In this document: positions 24,047 to 32,460 of the stretch, in pieces
Layout of the letters: the number at the start of each line of letters is the position of its first letter
How positions within the stretch are numbered: the stretch's first letter is position 1
Assembly (NCBI GenBank): GCA_002399265.1
Contig: DHDG01000044.1
Coordinates: 1,590 to 35,647 of the forward strand
Origin: Firmicutes bacterium UBA4882
GTDB taxonomy: Bacteria; Bacillota; UBA4882
Length of the DNA: 34,058 nucleotides
Direction of reading: 5' to 3'
Notes under the pieces: model-generated
Seen by the model: the letters and a program-made list of their open reading frames with translations, nothing else
The model's database searches: none
Told to the model about the DNA's origin: nothing
Position numbers and translations under genes: made by a program

Positions 24047-26378
24047 AGTCGGCGTGCGGGAGTTATTGGAGACAGTCTTCCTGCCACAGGACTTGAACGC
24101 CAAAAATCAGAGTAGCAGTCGGGGTACGGATGGTACGGAAGGTCATCAGTTTCTGACGGGGAAACGACCGGAAGGATACCGCCGCGAGGTGGCAGTCAAG
24201 TTCTGCCATGACAGCGGCGATTACCGCCTGATTGTGCAGGGTCGTGCGGACGGATTGTTTGAGGAATCCGGTATGCTGATTGTTGAAGAAATCAAAACGA
24301 CTTACCTAAACCTGGCGGATGTGGTGTTGGACGAAAGCGGAGTGCATGCCGCCCAATTGAAATTATATATGTATTTCTTTGCAGAAAACGAGCAGCTACC
24401 TGCGGCTGGTAGACTGACCTACCTGAACCTCGACACCCTTGAGGAAAAATCCTTTACGGTGCCGTACTCCGCAACAGAGTGCAGCGGTCTGTTTGAAAGA
24501 ATGGCGGAGGCTTTTCTGACTGCGCTGCGCAATCGGGACCGGTGGGTCACCATACGCAACCAGTCGCTACAGGCGCTGGAGTTTCCTTTCAGCGACAGGC
24601 GCCTCGGGCAGGACGAGCTGATGGATCTGGCAGCGCTGGCTATTGATCAAGAGCGGGATCTGATCGCGGAAGCAGCCACTGGCATCGGCAAGACCATCGC
24701 GGTGTTATTTCCGGCACTGAAGCGCCTGAGCGCCGGGGATCGTTATGATCAGATTTTCTTTTTGACTGCCAAAACAGCTGGTAAGGAAATCGTCCGCAAA
24801 ACAATCGCATCTGCCATGGAGCAGGGCTTGCGTCTGCGCACAGTATTCATCGAAGCGAAGGAACGCGTTTGCCTCTCGCCTGGAAACCGCTGTCACCCGG
24901 CAGCTTGCGCCTATCTCGCCCGCTACTACGATAAAGTTCGGGAATTACTGCCGATGCTGCTGGCGGAAGAATTGATTCTACCGGAAGCGGTGGCGGAGGC
25001 TGGGCGGGCGGCGGAGGCCTGTCCTTTTGAATTAACGCTGGATCTGACTCTGCACGCGGATCTGATTGTCTGCGACTATAACTATGTCTTCGATCCGCGG
25101 GTTTTTCTGAAGCGGTTTTTTATGCCTGGTGCGAAAGGCCGTTTTCTTTTTTTGGTGGATGAAGCGCACAACCTGGTAACCAGAGGGCGCGAAATGTATT
25201 CGGCAACGATGTCCCGCAGCGATCTGGCAGCGCTGTTGAATGAGACCGGGACAGACGGCGGCATGGCACAAGCCTGCGAAGCGGTCGATCAGTTTTTCGG
25301 CGGCTGGCGCAATGAGATGGAGCAAGAACAGCGGCCCGGGGTCCAGATGGCGCGGCTGCCAGAGATGCTGCCGCCGTCACTGGAACGCTTGTTGGATCGC
25401 ACGCAGAAATTACTGCCGGGGATACCGTTTGGGCCATCACAGGATCGCGTGCTGGAACATTATTATAAGATCGCTGGTTTTGCCCGAATCGTCACCATGA
25501 TTAATGAGCATTACGCGCTCTATGTCAAAAAAGAGGATGCGGACGAAGTGCTGCATTTGCAGTGCCTGAATCCGGGTCCGCTGCTGCGAAAGCGGCTGGA
25601 TTTCAGCAGTTCTACGCTGTTCTTCTCTGCAACTTTATCGCCTTTTGGTTATTTTCAGGAATTACTAGGTGCTGAACCGGATGCGCTGAACGCACGGCTG
25701 ACATCACCTTTCCCTCAGGAAAACCGGCTTTACCTGCATATACCGGGAGTGGACACACGCTATCGCGCCCGAGCGGCTTCCGTCGGACAGGTGGCTCAAT
25801 GTGTCATTGACATGGCTGAGGCGCATCGCGGCAACTATTTGGCGTTTTTTCCATCCTATGCATACCTCCGGGAAACGGAGCCCTATATCAAGGCCATGGC
25901 GGGTGGCAGAATCGCCGTTTACACGCAGCGGCCATCCATGACTGAGCGGCAGAAGGAGGAGTTCATCCGCAGAGTAACCGCCAATGTTCCGGAACGTTCG
26001 AACCTGGGACTGGCTGTCTTGGGCGGTTTGTTTGGCGAGGCCGTCGATTTGCCCGGCGAGAAATTGATCGGGGTACTGATTGTCGGACCGGGCCTCCCGG
26101 GCTTGAGTGATGAACAGGAACTGATCCGTATGTATTTTGATGAGCGTAATGGCAATGGATTTTTCTATGCTTATCTGGTCCCCGGATTAATCCGCGTAAT
26201 CCAGTCAGCCGGGCGGGTGTTCCGGACCCCAGACGATAAGGGTGTAGTGCTGCTGGTCGATGACCGCCTTGCTGACGAACGCTATATTGAGTTGCTGCCT
26301 CCGGATTGGTTTATGCCGGGCCGACCGTTTTCGAACAAAGAGTACTTGACCGCACTGGCGGATTTCTGGAAAAACTGA
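24033..26378 (+). CDS. PD-(D/E)XK nuclease fused to DinG/XPD-type Fe-S helicase
   Basis: The 781-residue protein starts at TTG 24033, with GGAAGGG 6 bases upstream. The first 120 residues form a RecB/Cas4-like nuclease fold: D73 in GRADG, E86-I-K88 in VEEIKTT and Q108-xxx-Y112. The helicase follows: Walker A ATGIGKT at 215-221, four cysteines C280, C287, C292 and C330 placed as the XPD/DinG iron-sulfur site, DEAH at 376-379, SATLSPFG in the mid-600s of the fold, and QSAGRVFRT near the C-terminus as motif VI. It likely unwinds DNA 5' to 3' and could cut it. Substrate and pathway are unknown. Overlap with a cysteine-motif protein hints at a redox-linked function, which is inference. Confidence 0.9.
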   Translation: MKEIKVGVRELLETVFLPQDLNAKNQSSSRGTDGTEGHQFLTGKRPEGYRREVAVKFCHDSGDYRLIVQGRADGLFEESGMLIVEEIKTTYLNLADVVLDESGVHAAQLKLYMYFFAENEQLPAAGRLTYLNLDTLEEKSFTVPYSATECSGLFERMAEAFLTALRNRDRWVTIRNQSLQALEFPFSDRRLGQDELMDLAALAIDQERDLIAEAATGIGKTIAVLFPALKRLSAGDRYDQIFFLTAKTAGKEIVRKTIASAMEQGLRLRTVFIEAKERVCLSPGNRCHPAACAYLARYYDKVRELLPMLLAEELILPEAVAEAGRAAEACPFELTLDLTLHADLIVCDYNYVFDPRVFLKRFFMPGAKGRFLFLVDEAHNLVTRGREMYSATMSRSDLAALLNETGTDGGMAQACEAVDQFFGGWRNEMEQEQRPGVQMARLPEMLPPSLERLLDRTQKLLPGIPFGPSQDRVLEHYYKIAGFARIVTMINEHYALYVKKEDADEVLHLQCLNPGPLLRKRLDFSSSTLFFSATLSPFGYFQELLGAEPDALNARLTSPFPQENRLYLHIPGVDTRYRARAASVGQVAQCVIDMAEAHRGNYLAFFPSYAYLRETEPYIKAMAGGRIAVYTQRPSMTERQKEEFIRRVTANVPERSNLGLAVLGGLFGEAVDLPGEKLIGVLIVGPGLPGLSDEQELIRMYFDERNGNGFFYAYLVPGLIRVIQSAGRVFRTPDDKGVVLLVDDRLADERYIELLPPDWFMPGRPFSNKEYLTALADFWKN

Positions 26379-26403
26379 AAAGTCATTATCAGGACGCGCA
26401 TTG

Positions 26404-26460
26404 ACGCTTCTTTGGGAGCATAAAATTGATTGATTTATGCTCCCAAAGGAGGCGTTTTTC
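26404..26460 (+). terminator. Long hairpin: helicase terminator overlapping the next ribosome site
   Basis: A perfect 14-base inverted repeat (26411-26424 with 26434-26447, 9-base loop) extends through CTT/GAG-type pairs to ACGC (26404-26407) and GCGT (26452-26455), followed by TTTTTC. It can terminate helicase transcripts. The right arm contains AAAGGAGG (26445-26452), the ribosome site for the L,D-transpeptidase gene, so the folded RNA would hide it. Confidence 0.8.
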
Positions 26461-26461
26461 T

Positions 26462-27562
26462 GTGCGGCAGTGGTTGAGATGCTTCATGATTACTGTCATG
26501 ATTCTGATGTCGGCGGGTTTTGCCTACGCTGAACCGGAGACTTCTGGTGACAAAAGCGCGAGCGCGCCCACGGAAACAGCCGCACTAAAAACCGCATGGT
26601 CAATCGAGATTAATCTCCCCGCCTTCCGCCTAACTCTGGTACGTGACGGCAAGCCTTACCACTCCTATCCCGTGGCAATTGGCAAGCCTACCAAACAAAC
26701 GCCCACCGGAACATTCCATGTGCTCAACCGCGTTAAAAATCCCACCTGGTATCCAAGTGATGGGAGAAAAGCAGTTCCGCCCGGTCCCAATAACCCCTTG
26801 GGGTCATGGTGGTTTGGAGTCACCAGGGATGGCGTTGGAATTCATGGTAATGGCAAGGATGACACGGTAAGAACGGCCGTTTCGCTAGGTTGCATTCGAA
26901 TGTATAATCAGCATGTCACTGAATTGGCTGCCTATGTAACGGTCGGGATGCCGGTCACCATCACCTACCAGCTGGTTGAACCGCTGCTTGTTGCGGAAGG
27001 CTGGCAGATGCAGATTTTTAAAAACGTTTATCAAAAGCCGTTCCCGTCGGCGGAGGAGATCGCCGCCTCATTTGCCGCCACAGATTTTGGCGGTCGCACC
27101 GACTGGTATTTGGCCAGGGCTTTAGCGCTGGCAGGTGTGGGCGGCGGGAGCAGCTGGGGCAGCGTGGGCGGAGGTAATAAATTGTGGCTGCCAGTTAAAA
27201 GCGTGCTGGAGATGGGTCCAGTCAGTTTTGACATCTATTATACGCCTGATGAAATTTGGATTCCTTCAGAATCAGCGTGGGCAATCCTCTGGCTGGCGGG
27301 AATTGGTAATATCAGACCACTACAAGGCCTGGCCATTGACTGGAGCAAGCAGGCGATCAAAGCCGGTGATAAGTCTTATATTCCGGCGCAGGCCCTCATC
27401 GAAAGCGCGGATGGCCGGTTCAGAATCGAACAGGGAGAGGAACATTCCGGAGAGGAGCATTCCGGATATACCATTGTTTTTGAAACAGCACTGGCGTTTA
27501 CGCTTACTGATGTTGAAAGTCAGGCGCAGACTCAAACGGCGGCTGCCGGTAGCGAGCAATAG
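26462..27562 (+). CDS. L,D-transpeptidase (YkuD domain), secreted
   Basis: I set the start at GTG 26462, 9 bases after AAAGGAGG; an in-frame TTG at 26426 lies within the upstream hairpin. The 366-residue protein has a signal peptide (1-23, cut after AYA), then a YkuD domain: WSIEINLPAFRLTLVRDGK opens it, TPTGTFHV follows, and the catalytic site is IHGN (H128) and SLGCIRM (C144). Such enzymes cross-link peptidoglycan 3-3 or attach proteins outside the membrane. The C-terminal 190 residues include a glycine-rich patch (27133-27176) and a domain of unknown type with VKSVLEMGPVSFDIYY, perhaps a copper-amine-oxidase-N-like repeat. A 15-base duplication (27434-27463) codes EEHSG twice. Confidence 0.9.
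   Translation: MRQWLRCFMITVMILMSAGFAYAEPETSGDKSASAPTETAALKTAWSIEINLPAFRLTLVRDGKPYHSYPVAIGKPTKQTPTGTFHVLNRVKNPTWYPSDGRKAVPPGPNNPLGSWWFGVTRDGVGIHGNGKDDTVRTAVSLGCIRMYNQHVTELAAYVTVGMPVTITYQLVEPLLVAEGWQMQIFKNVYQKPFPSAEEIAASFAATDFGGRTDWYLARALALAGVGGGSSWGSVGGGNKLWLPVKSVLEMGPVSFDIYYTPDEIWIPSESAWAILWLAGIGNIRPLQGLAIDWSKQAIKAGDKSYIPAQALIESADGRFRIEQGEEHSGEEHSGYTIVFETALAFTLTDVESQAQTQTAAAGSEQ
27434..27463 (+). repeat. 15-base tandem duplication in the L,D-transpeptidase gene
   Basis: Two near-identical copies of GGAGAGGAACATTCC (one base differs) lie end to end in frame. Confidence 0.85.
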
Positions 27563-27565
27563 TAG

Positions 27566-27598
27566 ACGCCCGCCTAGTGTCTGCTACTAAGCGGGCGT
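27566..27598. terminator. Hairpin between convergent L,D-transpeptidase and SLH genes
   Basis: ACGCCCGC (27566-27573) pairs with GCGGGCGT (27591-27598), with an inner TAGT/ACTA stem. There is no strong T-run on either side, so termination is plausible but not certain. Confidence 0.55.
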
Positions 27599-27634
27599 AC
27601 GGTTTACCTACCCGACCAATCAGCGGGCCGATAA

Positions 27635-28861
27635 TCAGCTGGCCGGTTGAAAACCGGGCAGGAATTGCAGTAATTGTCCCAGGAGCGTGCTGCCGGTACC
27701 GGATTGACCCAATTGGGACAGGCTGCCGATATTGAGGAGACCGCCCAGATTCTGGCCCATAATCAAGGCGACCATGCTGGGATCCAGGCCAAGCTCAGCG
27801 GCGATGGAATCAGCCAGTCGTTCTCGGCCGAGTTCAGTAAGCGAACCCCAGTCGGCCATGAGGATGGTTTCTGCTTCGGCAGGCGTGGCGCCATATTTCA
27901 ACAGCTGATCGTAGAGTTCTCCCTTGAAGTTCGCTTTGACTGACTCCCAGTCACCCGCGACGATGGCCTGAATCTGATCCGGGGTGATGCGTCCTTTCAG
28001 GTATGAACTGGCGCGCGCCGCCAAATCATTGGAGTTGACGGCACCATACGATTTGACGTAGCGGGCATTGCCACTGGCATCCAACACTACGCGCACCTCG
28101 TCGCCGTCAAGAATGTCATTCAGTTCGGTGCCTACATTGTTACGAAACATGGCAGTATCCAAATCGACCGTTGCTTCCACCAAGTCGCCCTCGTCCGGTA
28201 ACACGGTCAGTTTGTTTTGCGTAAGGTCAACCGCTGCGACGCTGCCTGTCACAACATTCAGGTTGTGCGCCTTCCATAGCATCCAGGCAACTTCGTCGCG
28301 CTGGAGGGCACGATCCGGTGCGAAATTGCTTTCGTAGTTGGGCAGAATGCCGATATGTCGGGCAATTTCAATCTGCTGGAATGCCCAGTGTTCTCTGGGG
28401 ACATCTGCGAAACTCGCATTCCAGGGTTTCAGAGGCTTTTCATTATCAGTACCCAGTTTCATAATGCGGGTAATTACCGCAGCCGCTTCTGCTCTGGAAA
28501 TGTTACGTTCCGGGCGGAAAGCGCCATCAGCATAGCCGGTCATATAGTCCGTGCCTACGGCAGAGATGTATTCTTTCGCCCAGTGTGTCCTGGTATCCGG
28601 GAAAGAGACTGCCTCCGCGGTGGGGAGATCAAAAGTCTCGACAACCAGTTTGGCAAATTCCGCCCTGGTGAGCGAACGGTCAGGTTTAAATGTTCCATCC
28701 GGATAACCGTTAATGATGCCAGCGCTTTTTAGATCCCGAATGGCAGTTTCCGCCCAGTTACCTCTAATATCATCGAGGGCCGCCGAGGCGGGAAACGCCA
28801 GCAGAAGTAGACAGGCGGTAGTCAGGAAAGTAATAATGGCGATGCGACGCAGCAGATTCAT
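27635..28861 (-). CDS. Secreted protein with three SLH domains
   Basis: The 408-residue protein has a signal peptide (1-27, after PASA). Three SLH domains follow at about 29-72, 87-132 and 150-196: DIRGNWAETAIRDLKSAGIINGYPDGTFKPD is the classic first one, FPDTRTHWAKEYI and FADVPREHWAFQQIE open the next two. SLH domains bind cell-wall polymer and hold proteins to the surface. A beta-rich part (about 200-265) and a helical tail ending in a Gly, Leu and Gln-rich stretch have no match I recognise. AAGGGAGGG lies 8 bases before the ATG. It is a single-gene unit. Confidence 0.93.
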   Translation of the reverse strand: MNLLRRIAIITFLTTACLLLLAFPASAALDDIRGNWAETAIRDLKSAGIINGYPDGTFKPDRSLTRAEFAKLVVETFDLPTAEAVSFPDTRTHWAKEYISAVGTDYMTGYADGAFRPERNISRAEAAAVITRIMKLGTDNEKPLKPWNASFADVPREHWAFQQIEIARHIGILPNYESNFAPDRALQRDEVAWMLWKAHNLNVVTGSVAAVDLTQNKLTVLPDEGDLVEATVDLDTAMFRNNVGTELNDILDGDEVRVVLDASGNARYVKSYGAVNSNDLAARASSYLKGRITPDQIQAIVAGDWESVKANFKGELYDQLLKYGATPAEAETILMADWGSLTELGRERLADSIAAELGLDPSMVALIMGQNLGGLLNIGSLSQLGQSGTGSTLLGQLLQFLPGFQPAS

Positions 28862-29210
28862 GTTGAGCCCTCCCTTAAGGCATTAGCCGTAGTGATTGTT
28901 GTTTACATAACATCAGGGTTTCTGTGTTTTCATTTAGCCGATCACAATGGTTATTCCTGCAAGTAGATCATGGGGTTACTGGGGCAACAACACAGGACGG
29001 TATTCTTCTGGCAGCGGTGGCTGGAAGAGCCGGATTTGGCATCGGCCGCCACCGGATCCAAGATCATTTGGTGATTTCTGCGGGAACGTCCGCTGTGTAG
29101 CGCATATTTACGATATAATGGAAGCTGCTATTGTATTTGCAAAAAGGCAGTGTTTTCATGGAACACTGTGCTATTATCATTCGTCAAAGGAGTAGAAGGG
29201 GGCGGGGGCA
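28862..29210. other. Intergenic region between the SLH gene and the sigma factor gene
   Basis: These 349 bases hold the divergent leaders. On the minus side is the SLH ribosome site. On the plus side TATAAT at 29114-29119 could be a -10 element, but no matching -35 is at the right distance, and a GGGAAC at 29082-29087 is too far for an ECF promoter. A 7-base perfect hairpin CAGTGTT/AACACTG (29148-29168) is in the sigma leader. Apparent open frames here have no ribosome site. I see no RNA gene. Confidence 0.4.
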
Positions 29211-29768
29211 TTGGAAGAAAGGCTTTTGATTCAAAAAGCCCAATGCGGGGACGCTGCGGCAGTCGAAGAACTGCTGAGCCGCTATGAAGAACGCATCTTT
29301 AAGTTGGCCGCCAGATTTTTCTCTGATCCCCAGGATGCCGGAGATGTGGCGCAGGAGGCGATGATTCGCATTTACGAGCGTCTAGCGAGTTATGGGTGGC
29401 GCGCTGCGTTTTCAACATGGATTTATCGCATTACTGTTAACCTTTGCATTGATGAGACGCGCCGTCGCAAAAAACAGGCTATCCAAGGGTTATCGGAAAA
29501 TATGGAGTCCAGCCATACCGGGCCGGAAGAAAAAGTGGTGCGTGACGAGACCAGTCGCCAAGTCAGAGCCGCCATGGCAAGTCTAAGTCCTGATCATCGG
29601 GCAGTGCTTGTCTTACGGGAGATCGAGGGTTTAGAATATGGCGAGATCGGGGCTATTCTCGGTCTGGCGGCTGGAACAGTCAAATCACGACTAAACCGGG
29701 CACGGGATGCGTTCCGGAAACAGTTTGTCGTGTTAAGTGGAAGGGGTGAAGGCCATGCGGTGTGCTAA
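29211..29768 (+). CDS. ECF RNA polymerase sigma factor (SigW-like)
   Basis: The 185-residue product starts at TTG 29211 after a long purine run that includes AAGGGGG. Region 2 spans about 10-85, with the DAGDVAQEAMIRIYERLASY core-binding segment and FSTWIYRITVNLCIDETRRRKK for the -10 contact. Region 4 (about 118-172) has LSPDHRAVLVLREIEGLEYGEIGAILGLAAGTVKSRLNRAR, a helix-turn-helix for the -35 element. It directs RNA polymerase to stress or envelope genes; its targets are unknown. The 3' end overlaps the anti-sigma gene by 14 bases, so the pair are made together. A hairpin at 29148-29168 lies in its leader. Confidence 0.93.
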   Translation: MEERLLIQKAQCGDAAAVEELLSRYEERIFKLAARFFSDPQDAGDVAQEAMIRIYERLASYGWRAAFSTWIYRITVNLCIDETRRRKKQAIQGLSENMESSHTGPEEKVVRDETSRQVRAAMASLSPDHRAVLVLREIEGLEYGEIGAILGLAAGTVKSRLNRARDAFRKQFVVLSGRGEGHAVC

Positions 29769-31062
29769 TATCGAAGAGTATTTCTCAGCGTGGCGCGACG
29801 GTACAATTACCGATGACCTTAAAGATCAACTTGTGACGCATCTGGCGCATTGCCCCAAGTGTGCGGACGCGTGGGCCAGTTACAACGAGGCGTTAGACGC
29901 CCTGCAGACCGATGAGGTTGTCGTCCCGGACAGTTTTCGGAAAGGCTGGCGCGATCGGGTGGTTGCCGCTGAAGGCCTGCCGCGCAAGCGCAAGGATCAT
30001 GCGGATAATCGTTTTGCCCGCAGCTTCGGATTCAGGGGCGGCGGCATGCTTCCGAAACTGGCTGCTGCGGCAGTTTTGATCGGGGCCATCGGGTTAAGTG
30101 TCGTGATCGGCAATAGCTATCGCTCTCAGCCGTTGGCCGATCATGATGGTGTTTATGGATACAACAAGACCATTGCCGAGGATCAGGATGCCGGTTTGAT
30201 GGCGGACAGAGCTCCCATGACCATGATGGAAGCGGAACCATTTGGTGCGGGGGCGGGTGCTGGGGAAGGAGCCAACTTGCGCGGAGTAGCGCCACAGGGT
30301 AGCATTGCATCTGGTAATGCTAATCAAGCGTTCAGTAAGGCCGCGGCCCCGCTTGCGGCCCCGCTGCTTGCTCAGCAAAGGAAGATCATCAGAACCGCGC
30401 AGGTGACGATCGAAACCAGCGCAGTGGAAGAGACCTGTAATCGCATTGAAATGCTGGCGGCCTCCTTTGGCGGATACGTGCAGCAGTCTTCAATCCGTCG
30501 TAACACCAGTGATCCGGATCCTGATAATCCTGATTCCGAAGAACGTTTGTCAGGTAACGTTCAAATTGCGGTGCCTTCGGAAATGTTCGATCAGATCTTG
30601 AGCCAACTGCCGGATCTAGGCAAAGTGCTCCATAAAAACGTGAGTGGTCAGGATGTCACCGAAGAATTTGTTGACCTGGAAGCCCGCCTGAAAAACTGGC
30701 GTTCTCAGGAAGATCAATTGAATCTGATCATGACTAAGGCGCGCAATGTTGAAGAAATTCTGGCGGTCCAAAACGAGCTGGGTCGCGTGCGTGAAGAAAT
30801 TGAGCGTTTGACTGGCAGACTGCAATACCTGCAGCGCCGTACAGATTTTTCCGACATTTATTTTGCGGTTGTAGCGCCCGGCAATGAGCAGGATGATGCA
30901 GCACCTTCGCCATTCATCGAAGCGCTGCGCCGCCTGGGCAGGCAGCTCTGGGATTCGGTGGCCGGGTTACTGGCATTCATTGTGACCGTGACGCCCTGGA
31001 TCGCTTTCGCAGTATTGATATTCTTGGTGGGGCGCTCCTGGTGGCGCAAGAGAGATCTATAG
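29755..31062 (+). CDS. Anti-sigma factor fused to a DUF4349 domain
   Basis: Start ATG 29755, with AAGGGG 8 bases before. The 435-residue chain begins with a zinc-binding anti-sigma domain (H29-x3-C33-x2-C36, with C3 upstream) that would hold the sigma factor coded just before. A membrane helix lies at 98-119, then an Ala-Gly and Gly-rich linker (30244-30264). Outside the membrane is a DUF4349 domain: RKIIRTAQVTIETSAVEETCNRIE, FGGYVQQSS, VPSEMFDQILSQL and a coiled coil at about 300-355. A second membrane helix (405-427) and a basic tail close it. DUF4349 probably senses an envelope signal; how is unknown. Confidence 0.9.
   Translation: MRCANIEEYFSAWRDGTITDDLKDQLVTHLAHCPKCADAWASYNEALDALQTDEVVVPDSFRKGWRDRVVAAEGLPRKRKDHADNRFARSFGFRGGGMLPKLAAAAVLIGAIGLSVVIGNSYRSQPLADHDGVYGYNKTIAEDQDAGLMADRAPMTMMEAEPFGAGAGAGEGANLRGVAPQGSIASGNANQAFSKAAAPLAAPLLAQQRKIIRTAQVTIETSAVEETCNRIEMLAASFGGYVQQSSIRRNTSDPDPDNPDSEERLSGNVQIAVPSEMFDQILSQLPDLGKVLHKNVSGQDVTEEFVDLEARLKNWRSQEDQLNLIMTKARNVEEILAVQNELGRVREEIERLTGRLQYLQRRTDFSDIYFAVVAPGNEQDDAAPSPFIEALRRLGRQLWDSVAGLLAFIVTVTPWIAFAVLIFLVGRSWWRKRDL
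30244..30264 (+). repeat. Ala-Gly coding repeat in the anti-sigma gene
   Basis: Short alternating Gly-Ala codons (GGT GCG GGG GCG GGT GCT GGG) lie in the linker after the first membrane helix. Confidence 0.7.
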
Positions 31063-31087
31063 AAAAAAGCTCGTAAATAGGGTCAAG

Positions 31088-31122
31088 GCCGTGCCGCGGG
31101 ATTCTACGGCACGGCTTTTCTT
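31088..31122 (+). terminator. Intrinsic terminator after the anti-sigma gene
   Basis: A perfect 9-base stem GCCGTGCCG/CGGCACGGC (31088-31096, 31107-31115), with a 10-base loop, is followed by TTTTCTT, 25 bases after the stop. Confidence 0.9.
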
Positions 31123-31213
31123 AAATAAAAACCATGCGATTTGCAGGAAGCAGGCGCGTGGATCTTGTAATTAATGCAGCGGAGACCTGAGCGAAGAAAT
31201 GGGGTAGTGGTGT

Positions 31214-32434
31214 TTGCCAAGACAAATACTAAGTGTTGGGGAGCTTACCATATATCTGCAGTCGAAGCTGGAAACCGATCCGACTCTGCAGGGAATTTGG
31301 GTGGAAGGCGAACTGTCGAATTTCATGCGCCATTCTTCCGGGCATATGTATTTTACCATAAAAGACAGCACGGCTCGCTTAAAATGCGTGATGTTCAAGG
31401 GACATAATTTGCGGCTGCGGTTTCGTCCAACGGATGGTATGGCAGTTATGGCTCATGGATCCATTACGATTTATCCTAAGAGCGGTGAATACCAGTTATA
31501 TATCGACGCTATGGAACCGTCCGGATTAGGATCGCTTTTTTTAGCCTATGAACAGCTGAAAGAAAAATTGACGGTAGAAGGCTTGTTTGATAATTCCCGC
31601 AAACGGCCGATTCCCGAAATGCCCGCCAAGGTGGCTCTAATCACTTCGCCCACCGGAGCGGCAGTGCGCGACATGATCAAAGTATTGCGCCGACGTCGTA
31701 CCGATGTGGATATCATTATTATCCCAGCCCAAGTCCAAGGCGCTGGGGCGGCCGAGAGTCTGGCCAAAGCAGTGCGTCTGCTGGGGATGGTCGGAGCTGA
31801 TAGCGCCATTATCGGGCGTGGCGGAGGCTCCATTGAAGAGCTCTGGGCTTTCAACGAAGAAGTCCTAGTGCGGGAGGTGGCGAGCGCCCCGATACCAATA
31901 ATCAGCGCCGTTGGGCATGAGACGGATTTTACATTGACGGATCTGGCCGCTGATCTACGGGCCCCGACGCCTTCTGCTGCTGCTGAACTGGCTACAGCTG
32001 ATGGCGCACAATTCTGTCGGCACTTGCTGCAATTGGACAGCCGGATGACGCGGACGCTGGCGAAGCGGATTGAGCAAATGCGCCGGGAGGTGCAGCGCCT
32101 GGAGACATCTGCCGTTTTGTCTCGCCCGGAGCGTTTCTTGGGCGGCCGGCGTCAGGAAATTGACCAACTTTCTGTAAGAATGGGCCGGGCGATGCTGATC
32201 GCTCTGGAAAACAGAAAGAGCCAATTCAACGGAGCCATTGGCAGATTGGAGGCCCTTAGTCCGCTGGGGACTTTGCGGCGCGGCTATAGTATCTGTCTGA
32301 ATCAGCAAGAACAGTTGGTGCGTAAGGCATCTGAGGTGCACAGAGGCGATGCGGTTAAGGTAATCCTCGCCTCCGGCAGGCTGACCTGCTTGGTTGAAGA
32401 TGTGGAGGACGCCGGGGATGCCGAGGACATTTAG
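31214..32434 (+). CDS. xseA: Exodeoxyribonuclease VII large subunit
   Basis: The 406-residue protein is of normal length. TTG 31214 gives the expected N-terminus MPRQILSVGELTIYLQ, though the ribosome site is weak. The OB-fold domain (about 5-100) has WVEGELSNFMRHSSGHMYFTIKD. The catalytic part has ALITSPTGAAVRDM (141-154), GRGGGSIEELWAFNEE (201-216), SAVGHETDFTLTDLAADLRAPTPSAAAE (231-258), then a coiled coil and RRGYSI near the end. With XseB it digests single-stranded DNA. It heads the xseA-xseB-ispA group found in many bacteria. Confidence 0.96.
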   Translation: MPRQILSVGELTIYLQSKLETDPTLQGIWVEGELSNFMRHSSGHMYFTIKDSTARLKCVMFKGHNLRLRFRPTDGMAVMAHGSITIYPKSGEYQLYIDAMEPSGLGSLFLAYEQLKEKLTVEGLFDNSRKRPIPEMPAKVALITSPTGAAVRDMIKVLRRRRTDVDIIIIPAQVQGAGAAESLAKAVRLLGMVGADSAIIGRGGGSIEELWAFNEEVLVREVASAPIPIISAVGHETDFTLTDLAADLRAPTPSAAAELATADGAQFCRHLLQLDSRMTRTLAKRIEQMRREVQRLETSAVLSRPERFLGGRRQEIDQLSVRMGRAMLIALENRKSQFNGAIGRLEALSPLGTLRRGYSICLNQQEQLVRKASEVHRGDAVKVILASGRLTCLVEDVEDAGDAEDI

Positions 32435-32460
32435 GTACGACGGGGAGGAGGCATAGTTAG

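Noticed and set aside
29082..29119. ECF-type autoregulatory promoter (GGGAAC with CGATAT)
   Set aside because: The spacing between the two parts is 23 bases, too long for ECF promoters (about 16-17).
28947..29195. Open frame of 82 codons in the SLH-sigma intergenic region
   Set aside because: No ribosome site, odd composition, and it runs through the putative -10 element and leader hairpin.
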